From JACQFZ01 sp045810625 (GTDB lineage Bacteria; Pseudomonadota; Gammaproteobacteria; Acidiferrobacterales; Sulfurifustaceae): 64,000 nt of DNA. Location of the stretch: the NCBI GenBank assembly GCA_045810625.1, contig JBJMVQ010000039.1, positions 62,001 through 126,000 on the forward strand, read 5' to 3'. The notes below the pieces were generated by a model. That model did not search any database. It was not told the DNA's origin and worked only from the letters and a program-made list of their open reading frames with translations. Positions 42,159 to 51,443 of this stretch are shown piece after piece. Position numbers and translations under genes: made by a program. The number at the start of each line of letters is the position of its first letter. Positions within the stretch are counted from its first letter, which is position 1.

Positions 42159-43823
42159 ATGAGTGTTCAGGTCCCACGTCCGGCAGCTACGCTCGTCTTG
42201 CTGCGTCCCGGTCCTCGGGGTGCCGAGGTGCTGATGCTGCAACGCTCGCGGAACGCCGCATTCCTCGGGGGCGCCTACGTGTTTCCCGGCGGCTCGCTCG
42301 AGCCGCAGGATGCCGACGAGCGGGTATTGCGGCGCGTGGTTGGTCTGACGGCGGAGCAGGCGAATGCGCGTCTCGGTCTCGCCTCGGGCGCGCTTTCGTA
42401 CTACGTCGCGGCAATCCGCGAATGCTTCGAAGAAGCCGGCGTTCTTCTCATCAAAAACGCCGATGGAAGTCTTGCGACGGCGGATCAAGCGGCGTCGCTG
42501 CTGCGCTACCGTCACCAACCGTTTGCCGAATTTCTGGAAGCCGAGAACCTTTTTATTCCGGGCGATGCCCTCGCGTACTTCGGTCATTGGGTCACCGTGC
42601 CCGGCCGCGCGCGCCGCTTCGATACGCGCTTTTTCGTCGCGCTCGCGCCGGAGGGTCAAGCGGGCTCGAACGATGCCGCCGAAACCGTGCACGACGTCTG
42701 GCTGCGCCCCGCCGAAGCGCTCGAGCGCGGCGCGCGCGGGGAAATCGAGGTCGTGTTCGCGACAAAGTACACACTCAGCGAGCTGGCGCGCTTCGCCGAC
42801 CCGAAGGACGCGTTCGCTCACGCGGCCAGCCTGCCTGAGATCGAATCGAACCGCGCCTGTCGCGCGCAGGGAAAAGAGGGCGAGAAGATTTTTCGCCGCG
42901 CCGACCCTCAGTATTTCGAGATACATTGGTGCGATCCGGAAGAAACCGGCACGACGACCTACGACATCGTGCCGGGACAACCAAAGCGCCTCGATCGCTT
43001 CGTGACGCGCCTGACCGCACCGAACGCCGGCATGATGACCGGTCCGGGCACGAACACCTACATCGTCGGAGAGCACGATCTGGCGGTGATCGATCCGGGG
43101 CCGGCGATCGCATCGCACACGGAGAAGATTCTCGACATCACAAAGGAGTTGCTCACGCATACGGGCGGCCGGCTGCGATGGATCATCTGCACGCACACCC
43201 ACCCCGATCATTCGCCGGCCGCGGCGATCCTCAAAGCCGCAACGGGTGCGCAGGTGCTGGGTCAGCCCGCGCCGGAAGGACAGGATGCATCGTTCAAGCC
43301 CGACGTCGTGCTCGAAAACGGCCAGCGCATCCCCCTGGGCGGCGCGGACAGTACGTTGACGCTACGCGCCATCCATACGCCCGGGCATGCATCGAACCAT
43401 CTTTGCTACCTGCTCGAAGAGACCCGCATGCTTTTCACGGGCGATCACGTCATGCAAGGCTCGACCGTCGTCATCAATCCGCCGGACGGCGATATGCGCG
43501 CGTACCTCACTTCACTCGAGCGCCTGCTTGCCGAGGACATTGCGATCATCGCGCCCGGGCATGGTTATCTCGTCGGCGCGCCGCATAAAGAGATACGGCG
43601 TCTCATCGCACACCGGCTCGCGCGGGAAAACAAAGTCAAATGGGCGCTCCAAAAAACCGGGCCTGCGTCGCTCGAGGAACTCCTCCCGCTCGTGTACGAC
43701 GATGTTCCAGCGGGCTTGCATCGCTGGGCGGCACGCTCGCTGACGGCACATCTTGAAAAGCTCCTTGCCGACGGCGTGGTCAGCAGCGAGCGCGCACGCT
43801 ATGCACTGGTTCAATCGCCGTGA
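42159..43823 (+). CDS. Nudix hydrolase fused to metallo-beta-lactamase-fold hydrolase
   Basis: A 554-residue two-domain protein. Residues 1-260 form a Nudix domain of the NUDT7/8/19 type: GGAYVFPGGSLEP, an insertion of about 35 residues, then the Nudix catalytic helix RECFEEAGVLL (residues 87-97). Residues ~280-480 form a metallo-beta-lactamase domain with HxHxDH in CTHTHPDHSPAA, GHASNHL, FTGDHV and PGHGYLVG, all zinc ligands present, as in LACTB2. The last 70 residues (SLEELLPLVYDDVPAGLHRW) are a winged-helix extension typical of that group. A role in CoA-ester or RNA cleavage is possible. Confidence 0.9.
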   Translation: MSVQVPRPAATLVLLRPGPRGAEVLMLQRSRNAAFLGGAYVFPGGSLEPQDADERVLRRVVGLTAEQANARLGLASGALSYYVAAIRECFEEAGVLLIKNADGSLATADQAASLLRYRHQPFAEFLEAENLFIPGDALAYFGHWVTVPGRARRFDTRFFVALAPEGQAGSNDAAETVHDVWLRPAEALERGARGEIEVVFATKYTLSELARFADPKDAFAHAASLPEIESNRACRAQGKEGEKIFRRADPQYFEIHWCDPEETGTTTYDIVPGQPKRLDRFVTRLTAPNAGMMTGPGTNTYIVGEHDLAVIDPGPAIASHTEKILDITKELLTHTGGRLRWIICTHTHPDHSPAAAILKAATGAQVLGQPAPEGQDASFKPDVVLENGQRIPLGGADSTLTLRAIHTPGHASNHLCYLLEETRMLFTGDHVMQGSTVVINPPDGDMRAYLTSLERLLAEDIAIIAPGHGYLVGAPHKEIRRLIAHRLARENKVKWALQKTGPASLEELLPLVYDDVPAGLHRWAARSLTAHLEKLLADGVVSSERARYALVQSP

Positions 43824-44052
43824 CTTGATCACAAAGGGAGCGTGTCGGGCAGCGCAACATTATCCGAACGGCAAACATGCGTATTAGGGTAAGCAGAGTG
43901 GTTGGAAGAGCGTGACGACCGGCGTTAGCGTGCTGCCCGGGTGGCGTTGCTCGTACGACCGCACCTGTCGTTCGAGGCGGATGCTCGACGTGCGCCGCAA
44001 AAGCAGCGGGTGCGGCGTAAGCCGAACCCGGTTGCGTTAGGAAATTGGGGAA

Positions 44053-46011
44053 CTAGCCGGTGCGGCTGAGCGGTGCGCTGATCGGATCGAAATCGAGCAG
44101 CTTCAGAATCCCTTCCACCCGTTTTTCGAGCGCGCGTTCCTGCTCGTGCACGCCCTCGCGGATGTGGTCGAGCTCGCTGATCCGTGCTTCGAGCGTATCG
44201 GTCGCTTTGTGGATGCGTTTGATCGATTCGAGCCGCCGGCGGAGCAGAATTTGGTGCTCGCGTACCTGCGACTCCATCGGCGACATGATCGTCTTCAGCC
44301 ACGCGTCGGCGTCGCGATTCGCCATCCGGTAGATGGCGCGGACTTTGGCCACGGACGATTCGAAGAACTTGCGCGTCAACGCCTGCTGTTCCGTAAAGAC
44401 GAGCGACAGGCCCTTCACGAATTGCTCGTGCTTCGATTCGAGACGTTTGATCTCGCGCAGGTAGCGCGTCACTGAGAGCCCGGCCGGTTTCACGTTGGCG
44501 AGACCGTACTCTTCCTGGAATTTGCGGTACACGCCTTCCATCATGTCCTTGATTTCGTTCGCCTGCGCCGCCGCCTGCTCCATGGTCTTGTGGGCGTGCA
44601 CGAAGAAGTTGTCCATGCACGCCTTGAGGCCGGCGGTGGTCATGCTGATTTCCATATCGCGCTTCGTCTGCGCAATCAGGGCGTCGATGTTCTTCAGGTT
44701 GAGATGCGTGTACAGCACGTTCGTCTGCTGCGAGAAGATGCTGCGCGTCGCCTGAAATCGCTGCAGGCTCTTCTCGAAGACTTCCTTGTCTCCCTTGACC
44801 TTCTGCATCATGTGGTCGATGACGTCGAAGTTCTTGCCGTTCAGGCCGCGCAGCTCGTCCATGTGCTCATGCACGCCCTGCAGCCGCTGCTTCAACAGCT
44901 GACGCATCGCTTCGATCACGAACTGAACGTCGCCGCCGATCGCGTCGCGCACGATCTCGCGTTTCGCCGGAAGGATTTCGGTCGCGAGCGCGCCTTCGAG
45001 ATTACGGATGCGGCTGCGTTCGATGATCTTCGAATCTTTCTTGATCTTGCCGAGCAGCGCTTTTTGCGCCGAGACCGGATAGACATTGTGCTCGGGAATG
45101 TCGAGCGTCCGCGCGGTCTCGCGGATCTGCCGGTCGATCTCACGGTTGACCTCGTTCCAGTCGCGCAGCTCGTCCCACAATCCGTCGATCTTGTTCAGGA
45201 CGACGAGCCGCCCCTTGCCGCCGTTTTCTTTGGCTCCGGTGATATGGTCGTGCCAAACCTGGATGTCTGTTTTCGTGACGCCGGCGTCGGCCGCGAGGAT
45301 GAAGAGCACCGCGTGCGCGCTCGGCAACAGGTTGAGCGTCAGCTCGGGCTCGGAGCCGAGCGCGTTCAGGCCCGGCGTGTCGAGAATGACGAGGCCGCCG
45401 TCGAGGAGCGGATGCGGCAGGTTGATGATCGCGTGGCGCCAGCGCGGAATTTCGACCAAGCCGTTATCGGTGACGCGCACGCCCGGTTGGGTTTCGTCCT
45501 CGGCGATGTGTAGGCCGAGCGCCTGCGCGGCGTCGCGCTCGACCGGCTTCACCTCGGTGATGTGTTGCAGCGTCTTCGCCATGCTATCGGCGGACTTCAC
45601 GTCGAGGGGGACGACGGTCCATTCGTCCGGGAACGTCCGAAACTCGGCGATGGTCGTGCCGCTCTTGCGCGTCTCGATCGGCAGGAGCCGAAGCTCCGGT
45701 GGCCGCGACGCGTCGTGCAGCAGCTCGGTCGGACACATCGTCGTGCGACCGGCGCTCGACGGCAGGATGCGCGAGCCGAAGTCGGCGAAGAAGACGGCGT
45801 TGATCAGCTCGGATTTGCCGCGGGAGAACTCGGCGACGAAAGCGATATACAGCTTGTCGTCGCGCAGCGTGCCGAGCACCTGCTCGAGCCGCTGGTCAAC
45901 CTGGGTGTCGGAGAGTTCCTGCTCTTTGAGCCATTGCTTGAGCTCGGTGATGCCGCCGGCCAAGGCCTGACGCCATCCGCCGTATTGTTCGAACTGCTGC
46001 TCCAGGCTCAA
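44053..46011 (-). CDS. Dynamin-like large GTPase
   Basis: A 652-residue bacterial dynamin-family protein. G1 is VAEFSRGKSELINA (residues ~59-72), G3 is ILDTPGLN, and G4 is VLNKIDGL. Long helical, coiled-coil-rich segments follow (residues 330-640), with no obvious membrane segment, so membrane contact would be through a paddle. Such GTPases remodel or protect membranes. The gene stands alone, 156 bases from mutM on the same strand, with a 230-bp gap to the convergent Nudix-lactamase gene. Confidence 0.88.
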   Translation of the reverse strand: MSLEQQFEQYGGWRQALAGGITELKQWLKEQELSDTQVDQRLEQVLGTLRDDKLYIAFVAEFSRGKSELINAVFFADFGSRILPSSAGRTTMCPTELLHDASRPPELRLLPIETRKSGTTIAEFRTFPDEWTVVPLDVKSADSMAKTLQHITEVKPVERDAAQALGLHIAEDETQPGVRVTDNGLVEIPRWRHAIINLPHPLLDGGLVILDTPGLNALGSEPELTLNLLPSAHAVLFILAADAGVTKTDIQVWHDHITGAKENGGKGRLVVLNKIDGLWDELRDWNEVNREIDRQIRETARTLDIPEHNVYPVSAQKALLGKIKKDSKIIERSRIRNLEGALATEILPAKREIVRDAIGGDVQFVIEAMRQLLKQRLQGVHEHMDELRGLNGKNFDVIDHMMQKVKGDKEVFEKSLQRFQATRSIFSQQTNVLYTHLNLKNIDALIAQTKRDMEISMTTAGLKACMDNFFVHAHKTMEQAAAQANEIKDMMEGVYRKFQEEYGLANVKPAGLSVTRYLREIKRLESKHEQFVKGLSLVFTEQQALTRKFFESSVAKVRAIYRMANRDADAWLKTIMSPMESQVREHQILLRRRLESIKRIHKATDTLEARISELDHIREGVHEQERALEKRVEGILKLLDFDPISAPLSRTG

Positions 46012-46167
46012 AGCCGGCTCCCCATTTAGTGATTGTTGTTAAGAACCCGCGGGCGTGCGTTGCACGTTCAGGCGGACGGTCGCGTAGCTTGCGACCCACG
46101 CCGAAAGTCTAGTTCACCGTATTTCCCCAGTAAAAGACCGCTCTTCGGGAAGACCGATGAGCGGCGG

Positions 46168-46983
46168 TCAGGTCTGACAGCTCGGGCAGTAGAAGGCGGA
46201 GCGCTGACCGAGCCGGGACAACCGGACCGGTGTCCGGCAGGTGCGGCACGCCTGGCCGTCTCGCCCATAGACCTTGAGCGAGACCTGGAAATAGCCCGGA
46301 CTCCCGTCGCTGGCCCGGTAGTCCCGTAGAGTCGTTCCACCGGCCCGAAGGGCGTGTTTTAGCGTGACCCGGATGGCACGGACCAGACGGCCGGCGTCCT
46401 CGCGGGAAAGCCGGCCGGCGGGCCGCGTGGGGCGAATACCAGCCCGGAACAGGGCCTCGTTCGCATAGATGTTGCCAACGCCGGCGACCACGGCTGAATC
46501 GAGCAGAACGTCGCGAATCGCCCGGGTCCGGCCGCGGGTCATGCGGAACAGGTGGTCGGCATTGAACTCGCTTCCGAAAGGCTCGGGGCCGAGGTTGGCG
46601 AGGAGCTTATGGCTCTCCGGGAGCTTGGTCGTCCAGAGGACCGACCCGAACCGCCGCGGATCGTGCAGCCGCAGGCATTGGCCGTTGGTGAGCACGATGT
46701 CGACGTGGTCGAATTTGGCGGGTGGTTCGTCAGCCTGGGCGATGCGCAGCCGGCCGGACATGCCGAGATGCATGATCACGGTGCCGGTGTCGCCGGCGAG
46801 CAGAAGATACTTCGCGCGACGGGTGACCGACCGAATGCGCTGGCCGGGAAGTTCCTGCACCAGCGAAGCCGGGACGCGCCAGCGCAGGCGTCCGTCGCGC
46901 ACGACCACGCGTGCGACTTTTTGATTCACCAGATGCGGCTCGATGCCGCGGCGGGTTGTCTCGACTTCGGGAAGCTCTGGCAT
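46168..46983 (-). CDS. mutM: Formamidopyrimidine-DNA glycosylase MutM (Fpg)
   Basis: A 271-residue Fpg. MPELPEVETTRRG supplies the catalytic Pro2 and Glu3, Lys58 is in RRAKYLLL, the H2TH region is VAGVGNIYANEALFRAGI, and the C-terminal zinc finger is C-x2-C-x16-C-x2-C. It removes 8-oxoguanine and formamidopyrimidines from DNA. Downstream of, and 9 bases from, the DUF4340 gene, so it may be the last gene of the Gld-like unit. Confidence 0.97.
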   Translation of the reverse strand: MPELPEVETTRRGIEPHLVNQKVARVVVRDGRLRWRVPASLVQELPGQRIRSVTRRAKYLLLAGDTGTVIMHLGMSGRLRIAQADEPPAKFDHVDIVLTNGQCLRLHDPRRFGSVLWTTKLPESHKLLANLGPEPFGSEFNADHLFRMTRGRTRAIRDVLLDSAVVAGVGNIYANEALFRAGIRPTRPAGRLSREDAGRLVRAIRVTLKHALRAGGTTLRDYRASDGSPGYFQVSLKVYGRDGQACRTCRTPVRLSRLGQRSAFYCPSCQT

Positions 46984-46992
46984 GAACCGACG

Positions 46993-47913
46993 CTATTTTG
47001 TCTCGTCGGGCCGCAGCTCGAACAGGCGCGACGCCGTGTCGGCCGGGAAGTGGTACTCGAGGCCTTCATCGGCGCGTGCGAGCACCAGCTCGGGCGTGCG
47101 TTGCAGCACCGCGATCGTGAGCGTACTGCGCTTTTTGCTCGCGTCCTCGAACTCGATGGTCACCTGCTCGCGCGCCTTGGCGCCGCTGTACTTTTGCACC
47201 TGCAACGCGCGTGCGTGACGCCAATCGTCGACGAAGGCGTTGATGCGGTCCGACGACAGCGTCTTGATCTCCGGTTGGCGCTGCCACGTCCCGTCCTTTT
47301 GCGTGAGCGTGAACCCCGGCAGCTTGAACGCGACCGGCTTGCGGCCGGGCTCGATCAGTCGCGCGTCGATGAAGTTCGTGACCTTCGCCGCCGCCGGCGC
47401 GTAGTAGCCGCTCGACACGAGGTAAACGGCATTTCCGTATTGCACGTAGCGCGCGTCTTTCAGCGGATGCATTTCGCCGAAGCGGATTTCCGCGCCGTCG
47501 AGGCGGAGCCGAAGCGCGGGCGGTGCGAGACCGTAACGCGCGAGATCGTTGTCCTCGGGTGTGATGCGTGCGTCCACCGGCGCGCTCACGATGCGCAGCA
47601 GTCCATCGACGACGAAACTGTCCGCGCGCGCCGCGATCGGCGCCGCGAGACGCCAGCCGTCGTCCGTGCGCTCGATGATCATGGCCGGCTGATCGGCGCG
47701 TTCGATTGAAATGCGCCGGATCGCGTCCGCTTTGAGCTGCGTCAGTCGCGGCTTGTTGTCTTCAGGCGGGCGGTTCTCGCGATACCAGGCGAGCGCGCCG
47801 AGCGCGACGATGAGGAGCAGCAGCGCGAGATTCAGCCACCAGCGATGCGCGATCGTACGAACCGGGAGAGGCGGTCCGCTCGGCGACGATTTCGGGTCGG
47901 GTGTTTCCGTCAT
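46993..47913 (-). CDS. DUF4340 domain protein, single-pass membrane
   Basis: A 306-residue protein with one membrane anchor (LNLALLLLIVALGALAWY, residues ~27-44) and a large periplasmic beta-rich domain containing repeated TPEDNDLARYGLAPPALRL-type units typical of DUF4340. The ATG at 47913 overlaps the stop of the GldG-like gene by one base (TGATG), so it is translationally coupled; the track upstream to 47934 is not needed. DUF4340 proteins accompany Gld-type ABC exporters, consistent with an accessory periplasmic part. Confidence 0.9.
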   Translation of the reverse strand: MTETPDPKSSPSGPPLPVRTIAHRWWLNLALLLLIVALGALAWYRENRPPEDNKPRLTQLKADAIRRISIERADQPAMIIERTDDGWRLAAPIAARADSFVVDGLLRIVSAPVDARITPEDNDLARYGLAPPALRLRLDGAEIRFGEMHPLKDARYVQYGNAVYLVSSGYYAPAAAKVTNFIDARLIEPGRKPVAFKLPGFTLTQKDGTWQRQPEIKTLSSDRINAFVDDWRHARALQVQKYSGAKAREQVTIEFEDASKKRSTLTIAVLQRTPELVLARADEGLEYHFPADTASRLFELRPDETK

Positions 47914-49256
47914 CAGCGTCGGCGCCGGCGCCACCAGATGCCGACACCGGCACCGACGAGCGCGACCGGGAGCGCGAGCAGGAACGTCGTGCCGATGGCA
48001 ATCTGGACGTTGGTCGAGAGGCTCATGCCGCGGTCGCGCGCGGTGCGGACCGGGATGTTGACGTAAGCATCATCCTGCGACAGCCAGTTCGCGACGCTCA
48101 TGCCAAGCTCGAGATTGCCGCCATTCGCGATGATGCTGTTCGAGAGAAAATCCCCGTCGCCGATGACGATCACGCGCTGCTCACGATTCTCGATCGTGTG
48201 CGTCAGCGCAACGCCGAAGGTGAGCGGACCCGGGATGTCTTTTCCCTTGTCGAAGCCCACGCGGTTGTCGAGCTTGCCGGTTTCCGACCACGCGTTCGCG
48301 CGGGTGTCGAGCAGCACCTGGCTCTTCCAGCCTTCGGGCGGACGCACGCTCAAGCCCGCCGTCTGCGGGAACACCGTCGTTTCGGAGAAGTTCCGCACCA
48401 CCGGGTGCGAGCCATAGCGCGTCTCGACGAGCGCCGTTGGATCGCCCGCGAGCAGTTGCGACGCCGGATCGACGATGACACCCGGCTGAAGCTCGAGGCC
48501 GATCATCTCGGCCACCGGCTCGAGCCCTTGCAGCGGACCGGGGTCGGCGAGCCAGAGCACGTTACCGCCCTTCTTCACGTACGCCTCGATCGTTTTCACT
48601 TCGCCGGCGAGCAGCCGCGTGCGCGGGCCCGCGATCACGAGCACGCTCGTGTTCTCGGGAATTTGCGGGTTCTCGCCGAGCGCGAGCGTTCGGGTCTTGA
48701 AGCCGCGCTTGCGCAGCTGCGCGGCCCAGGTCGAGAGGTCGAAGTTCGCCTGCCGGTCGGGGCTGCGCTCGCCGTGGCCGGACAGGAACACGAGCCACCG
48801 TTCGCCGCGATGGCCGAGACGCGTGAAGGCGTTCGTCAGGTTCTCTTCGTTCAGTGCGGTCGGCGGCACCGTCTCGTGCGCCTCGCCGTAAGCGAGCACG
48901 AGCTCGCCGTCGAACTGTACGCCGGCCGAGCGCACGCGCTCGGGCGACTTATCCGGGTCCACCGTTTCGAGCGTCAGGTCGGGTTTGTATTGCTGATAGC
49001 GCCCGATCAGCTCGCGAATTTCGGTGCGCGGGCCGCGCTCGCTGACGTAAGCGTTCACGGTCACCGGCCCTTTCAGCCGCTCGATGGCGGCGACGCTCGC
49101 CGGCGAGAGCGAGAAGCTGCGGTTTTGTGTGAGATCGAGCTGCCAGTGAAACTCGCGGCTCGCCCATTGCAGCAGCCCGATCGCGACGAGGAACAACGCC
49201 ACGAAGCTCGCGTTCACGAGTCGCAATTGCCATTTCGCGCGCGGATGGTGGTACAT
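47913..49256 (-). CDS. GldG-like auxiliary component of an ABC export system
   Basis: A 447-residue protein with an N-terminal membrane segment (NASFVALFLVAIGLLQWA), a large ABC_transp_aux (GldG-like) extracytoplasmic domain (DLTQNRSFSLSPASVAAIE, FLSGHGERSP, VLWLADPGP) and a C-terminal membrane segment followed by WWRRRRR. It follows the permease gene by one base. Despite the name, Gld-like clusters occur widely in bacteria that do not glide; the substrate is unknown. Confidence 0.9.
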   Translation of the reverse strand: MYHHPRAKWQLRLVNASFVALFLVAIGLLQWASREFHWQLDLTQNRSFSLSPASVAAIERLKGPVTVNAYVSERGPRTEIRELIGRYQQYKPDLTLETVDPDKSPERVRSAGVQFDGELVLAYGEAHETVPPTALNEENLTNAFTRLGHRGERWLVFLSGHGERSPDRQANFDLSTWAAQLRKRGFKTRTLALGENPQIPENTSVLVIAGPRTRLLAGEVKTIEAYVKKGGNVLWLADPGPLQGLEPVAEMIGLELQPGVIVDPASQLLAGDPTALVETRYGSHPVVRNFSETTVFPQTAGLSVRPPEGWKSQVLLDTRANAWSETGKLDNRVGFDKGKDIPGPLTFGVALTHTIENREQRVIVIGDGDFLSNSIIANGGNLELGMSVANWLSQDDAYVNIPVRTARDRGMSLSTNVQIAIGTTFLLALPVALVGAGVGIWWRRRRR

Positions 49257-49257
49257 G

Positions 49258-50007
49258 TCAGCCCCCCAACCGGTCGGCATCGAGCCGGCGAATGCTCAGG
49301 CCGAGAAACGTGACCACGAACAGCAGATGGTAAACGGCGTCGCCGCTGTCGAAGACGCCGCGCAGGAACGGTTGATAGTGGTTGAAGATCGACAGGTAGG
49401 CGAGCGTGCTTGCGCGCGAATCGCCCTGACCGGTCACGTCGAGGACCCAGAAGAGCAGCAGCGCCCCGAAGCCGCCGATCGCCGCGACCGTCGGATACTG
49501 CGTGAGTGTCGACATGAAGAGACCGACTGCGGCGAACCCGGCGAGCGCCAATACCAGCCCGAGGACGGCCGAGCCGAGCAGGCCGAAATCGAGCGTGCCG
49601 CCCATAAGCAGCGACAGCGGCATGAGCGTCACGAGCAGCGCCACGACCAGCAGGAACAGCAGCACGCCGAAGTACTTGCCGAGCACGATGTCGGTCATCG
49701 ACACCGGACTGCTCAAGAGCAGGGCGAGAGTCCGATTGCGGCGTTCTTCGGCGATGAGACGCATCGTGATCAGCGGGACCACCAGCAGCAGGATGACCGC
49801 GGCGCTGTTGAAAAGATCGGGCACGACCAGCTCTGTGATGCCGGGGGCGTTGTCCATCGCGAGCAGCTGGCCCTGGTAACGCTGCAGCAGCTCCAGACGT
49901 CCGAGAAAAAGAAACGCGAGCACCGCCTGGAGCGCCGCGAGCACGGCCCAGGCGAGCGGGGAGAGGAACAGATTCTTGAATTCGCGCCAGGCGATGGTGA
50001 AGATCAT
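49258..50007 (-). CDS. ABC transporter permease, GldF-like (ABC-2 type)
   Basis: A 249-residue polytopic protein with about six membrane segments; RREFKNLFLSPLAWAVLA-type start and LIAEERRNRTLALLLSSPVS is the cytoplasmic coupling loop of ABC-2 permeases. The ATG at 50007 overlaps the ATPase stop by 4 bases (ATGA). A longer frame upstream is only the read-through of another frame. Confidence 0.92.
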   Translation of the reverse strand: MIFTIAWREFKNLFLSPLAWAVLAALQAVLAFLFLGRLELLQRYQGQLLAMDNAPGITELVVPDLFNSAAVILLLVVPLITMRLIAEERRNRTLALLLSSPVSMTDIVLGKYFGVLLFLLVVALLVTLMPLSLLMGGTLDFGLLGSAVLGLVLALAGFAAVGLFMSTLTQYPTVAAIGGFGALLLFWVLDVTGQGDSRASTLAYLSIFNHYQPFLRGVFDSGDAVYHLLFVVTFLGLSIRRLDADRLGG

Positions 50008-50969
50008 GCCGCTGCCTCCGATGCCGGTGTTTCCGCGGCCGCCGGTTCGGTCGTCGTCAGCTCGACGAAAATCTGCTCGAGCGACGCGCGCTCGGGCGCG
50101 ATTTCCTTGAGGCCCCAATTGCGTTCGGTCGCGATGCGAACGAGGTGCTCGCTCGGATCTTGTTCCGGATCGTGCAACACGCGTACGCGTCCGCCGTCTT
50201 GCATTTCGACACTGCGCACACCGGGCAGGCGTTCGATTTCCGAGGCGGCCGGCGGATTCCGGAACGCCGCGATCAGCGCCGCCGATTTCAAGTGGCGCGA
50301 CAGTCCGTCGATGCTGTCGGTCAGCACGAGATTGCCCTTGCTGATGATCTGCACCCGATCGCAGGTCGCCTGCACTTCGGGAAGAATGTGCGTCGAGAGG
50401 ATGACGCCGTGATCTTTGCCGAGCTCGCGAATGAGCGTGCGGATCTCGCGGATCTGGATCGGATCGAGACCGATCGTCGGTTCGTCGAGAATCACGAGCG
50501 GCGGCAGATGAATGATCGCCTGCGCGATACCGACGCGCTGCTGATATCCCTTCGACAGATTGCCGATCAGGCGACGCCCGACGTCGGCCAGGCCGCACTT
50601 CGCCTTCGCCGTTTCGCGGGCGTCGATGCGCCGTGCGCGCGGGATGCGATGAAGCGCTGCGCAGTAGTCGAGATACTCGTCAACGGTGAGGTCGCGGTAT
50701 ACCGGCGGTTGTTCGGGCAGATAACCGAGCGCCGCTTTGGCCGCTTTCGGTTCGTCGAGCAGATCGTGCCCCGCAATGCGGACCGTTCCGCCGCTCGGTG
50801 CCAGATTCCCGGAAAGAACCTGCATGGTGGTCGTCTTGCCCGCGCCGTTCGGCCCGAGAAAACCGAGAATCTCGCCCTGACGCAGTGTGAAACTGACCTC
50901 GTTCACGGCTTTGAGGTTGCCGTAGTAGCGTGAAAGGTTCTGGACTTCGGCCAGGATTGTTTCCGTCAT
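50004..50969 (-). CDS. ABC transporter ATP-binding protein, GldA-like
   Basis: A 321-residue ATPase. Walker A GPNGAGKTT, Q-loop LPEQPPVYRDLT, signature LSKGYQQRVGIAQAI, Walker B VILDEPTIGLDP and H-loop STHILPE are all intact; the C-terminal 90 residues are the DUF4162-like extension. First gene of a coupled unit ATPase-permease-GldG-DUF4340. The ATG at 50969 begins MTETILAEVQNLSRYYG; the frame opens 15 codons earlier. Confidence 0.94.
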   Translation of the reverse strand: MTETILAEVQNLSRYYGNLKAVNEVSFTLRQGEILGFLGPNGAGKTTTMQVLSGNLAPSGGTVRIAGHDLLDEPKAAKAALGYLPEQPPVYRDLTVDEYLDYCAALHRIPRARRIDARETAKAKCGLADVGRRLIGNLSKGYQQRVGIAQAIIHLPPLVILDEPTIGLDPIQIREIRTLIRELGKDHGVILSTHILPEVQATCDRVQIISKGNLVLTDSIDGLSRHLKSAALIAAFRNPPAASEIERLPGVRSVEMQDGGRVRVLHDPEQDPSEHLVRIATERNWGLKEIAPERASLEQIFVELTTTEPAAAETPASEAAA

Positions 50970-51443
50970 CGGCTGATTTATGCAGAAAAACGAGGGTTTA
51001 CGCCACGCGCGCATTTAAGGCGGCGCGGGCGTCAATGTCAATCCTAACAGGACGCTTCCCGCTCCTCCCGAACATGTCGGTTCGCTTCATCGACGCCGCG
51101 TCGCGTGCGCGCACTCGCGTGCGGCGCTCGAAAGCCTCGCGCCGTCTCGCATCGCAGGCGCGCACGCAACGGGCGAACACTAAGAAGTCGATAGACGGCA
51201 CACCAAAGAAGACAAAACCCTTTCGCATCGCGTCCGGGAATTCCCGCGAGTGTTGCGGGCGATTTTTGAGAGACCGGCACGTTACCGACTTGCGGCGGAT
51301 TCAGCGGATGAGTATCCGCTCTCGCAATGAGACGCTGATCTTTCACGTTCATTTCACAATGACCCCACGGTCCGTAAGCTCGAAAGTTTTTCCACTGATG
51401 AAATTGGGTAATAATCCGATCCATTCACCACGTTACGCACTCC
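50970..51443. other. Divergent intergenic region, ABC unit/ferredoxin reductase
   Basis: About 470 bases without a supported gene. Contains promoters for both directions in principle; none could be assigned firmly. A plus-strand frame through here from 50930 has no ribosome-binding site and continues over the reductase in the wrong phase. Confidence 0.45.

Noticed and set aside
42132..43211. 359-codon frame antisense to the Nudix-lactamase gene
   Set aside because: The sense frame carries complete Nudix and lactamase motifs; the antisense translation has none.
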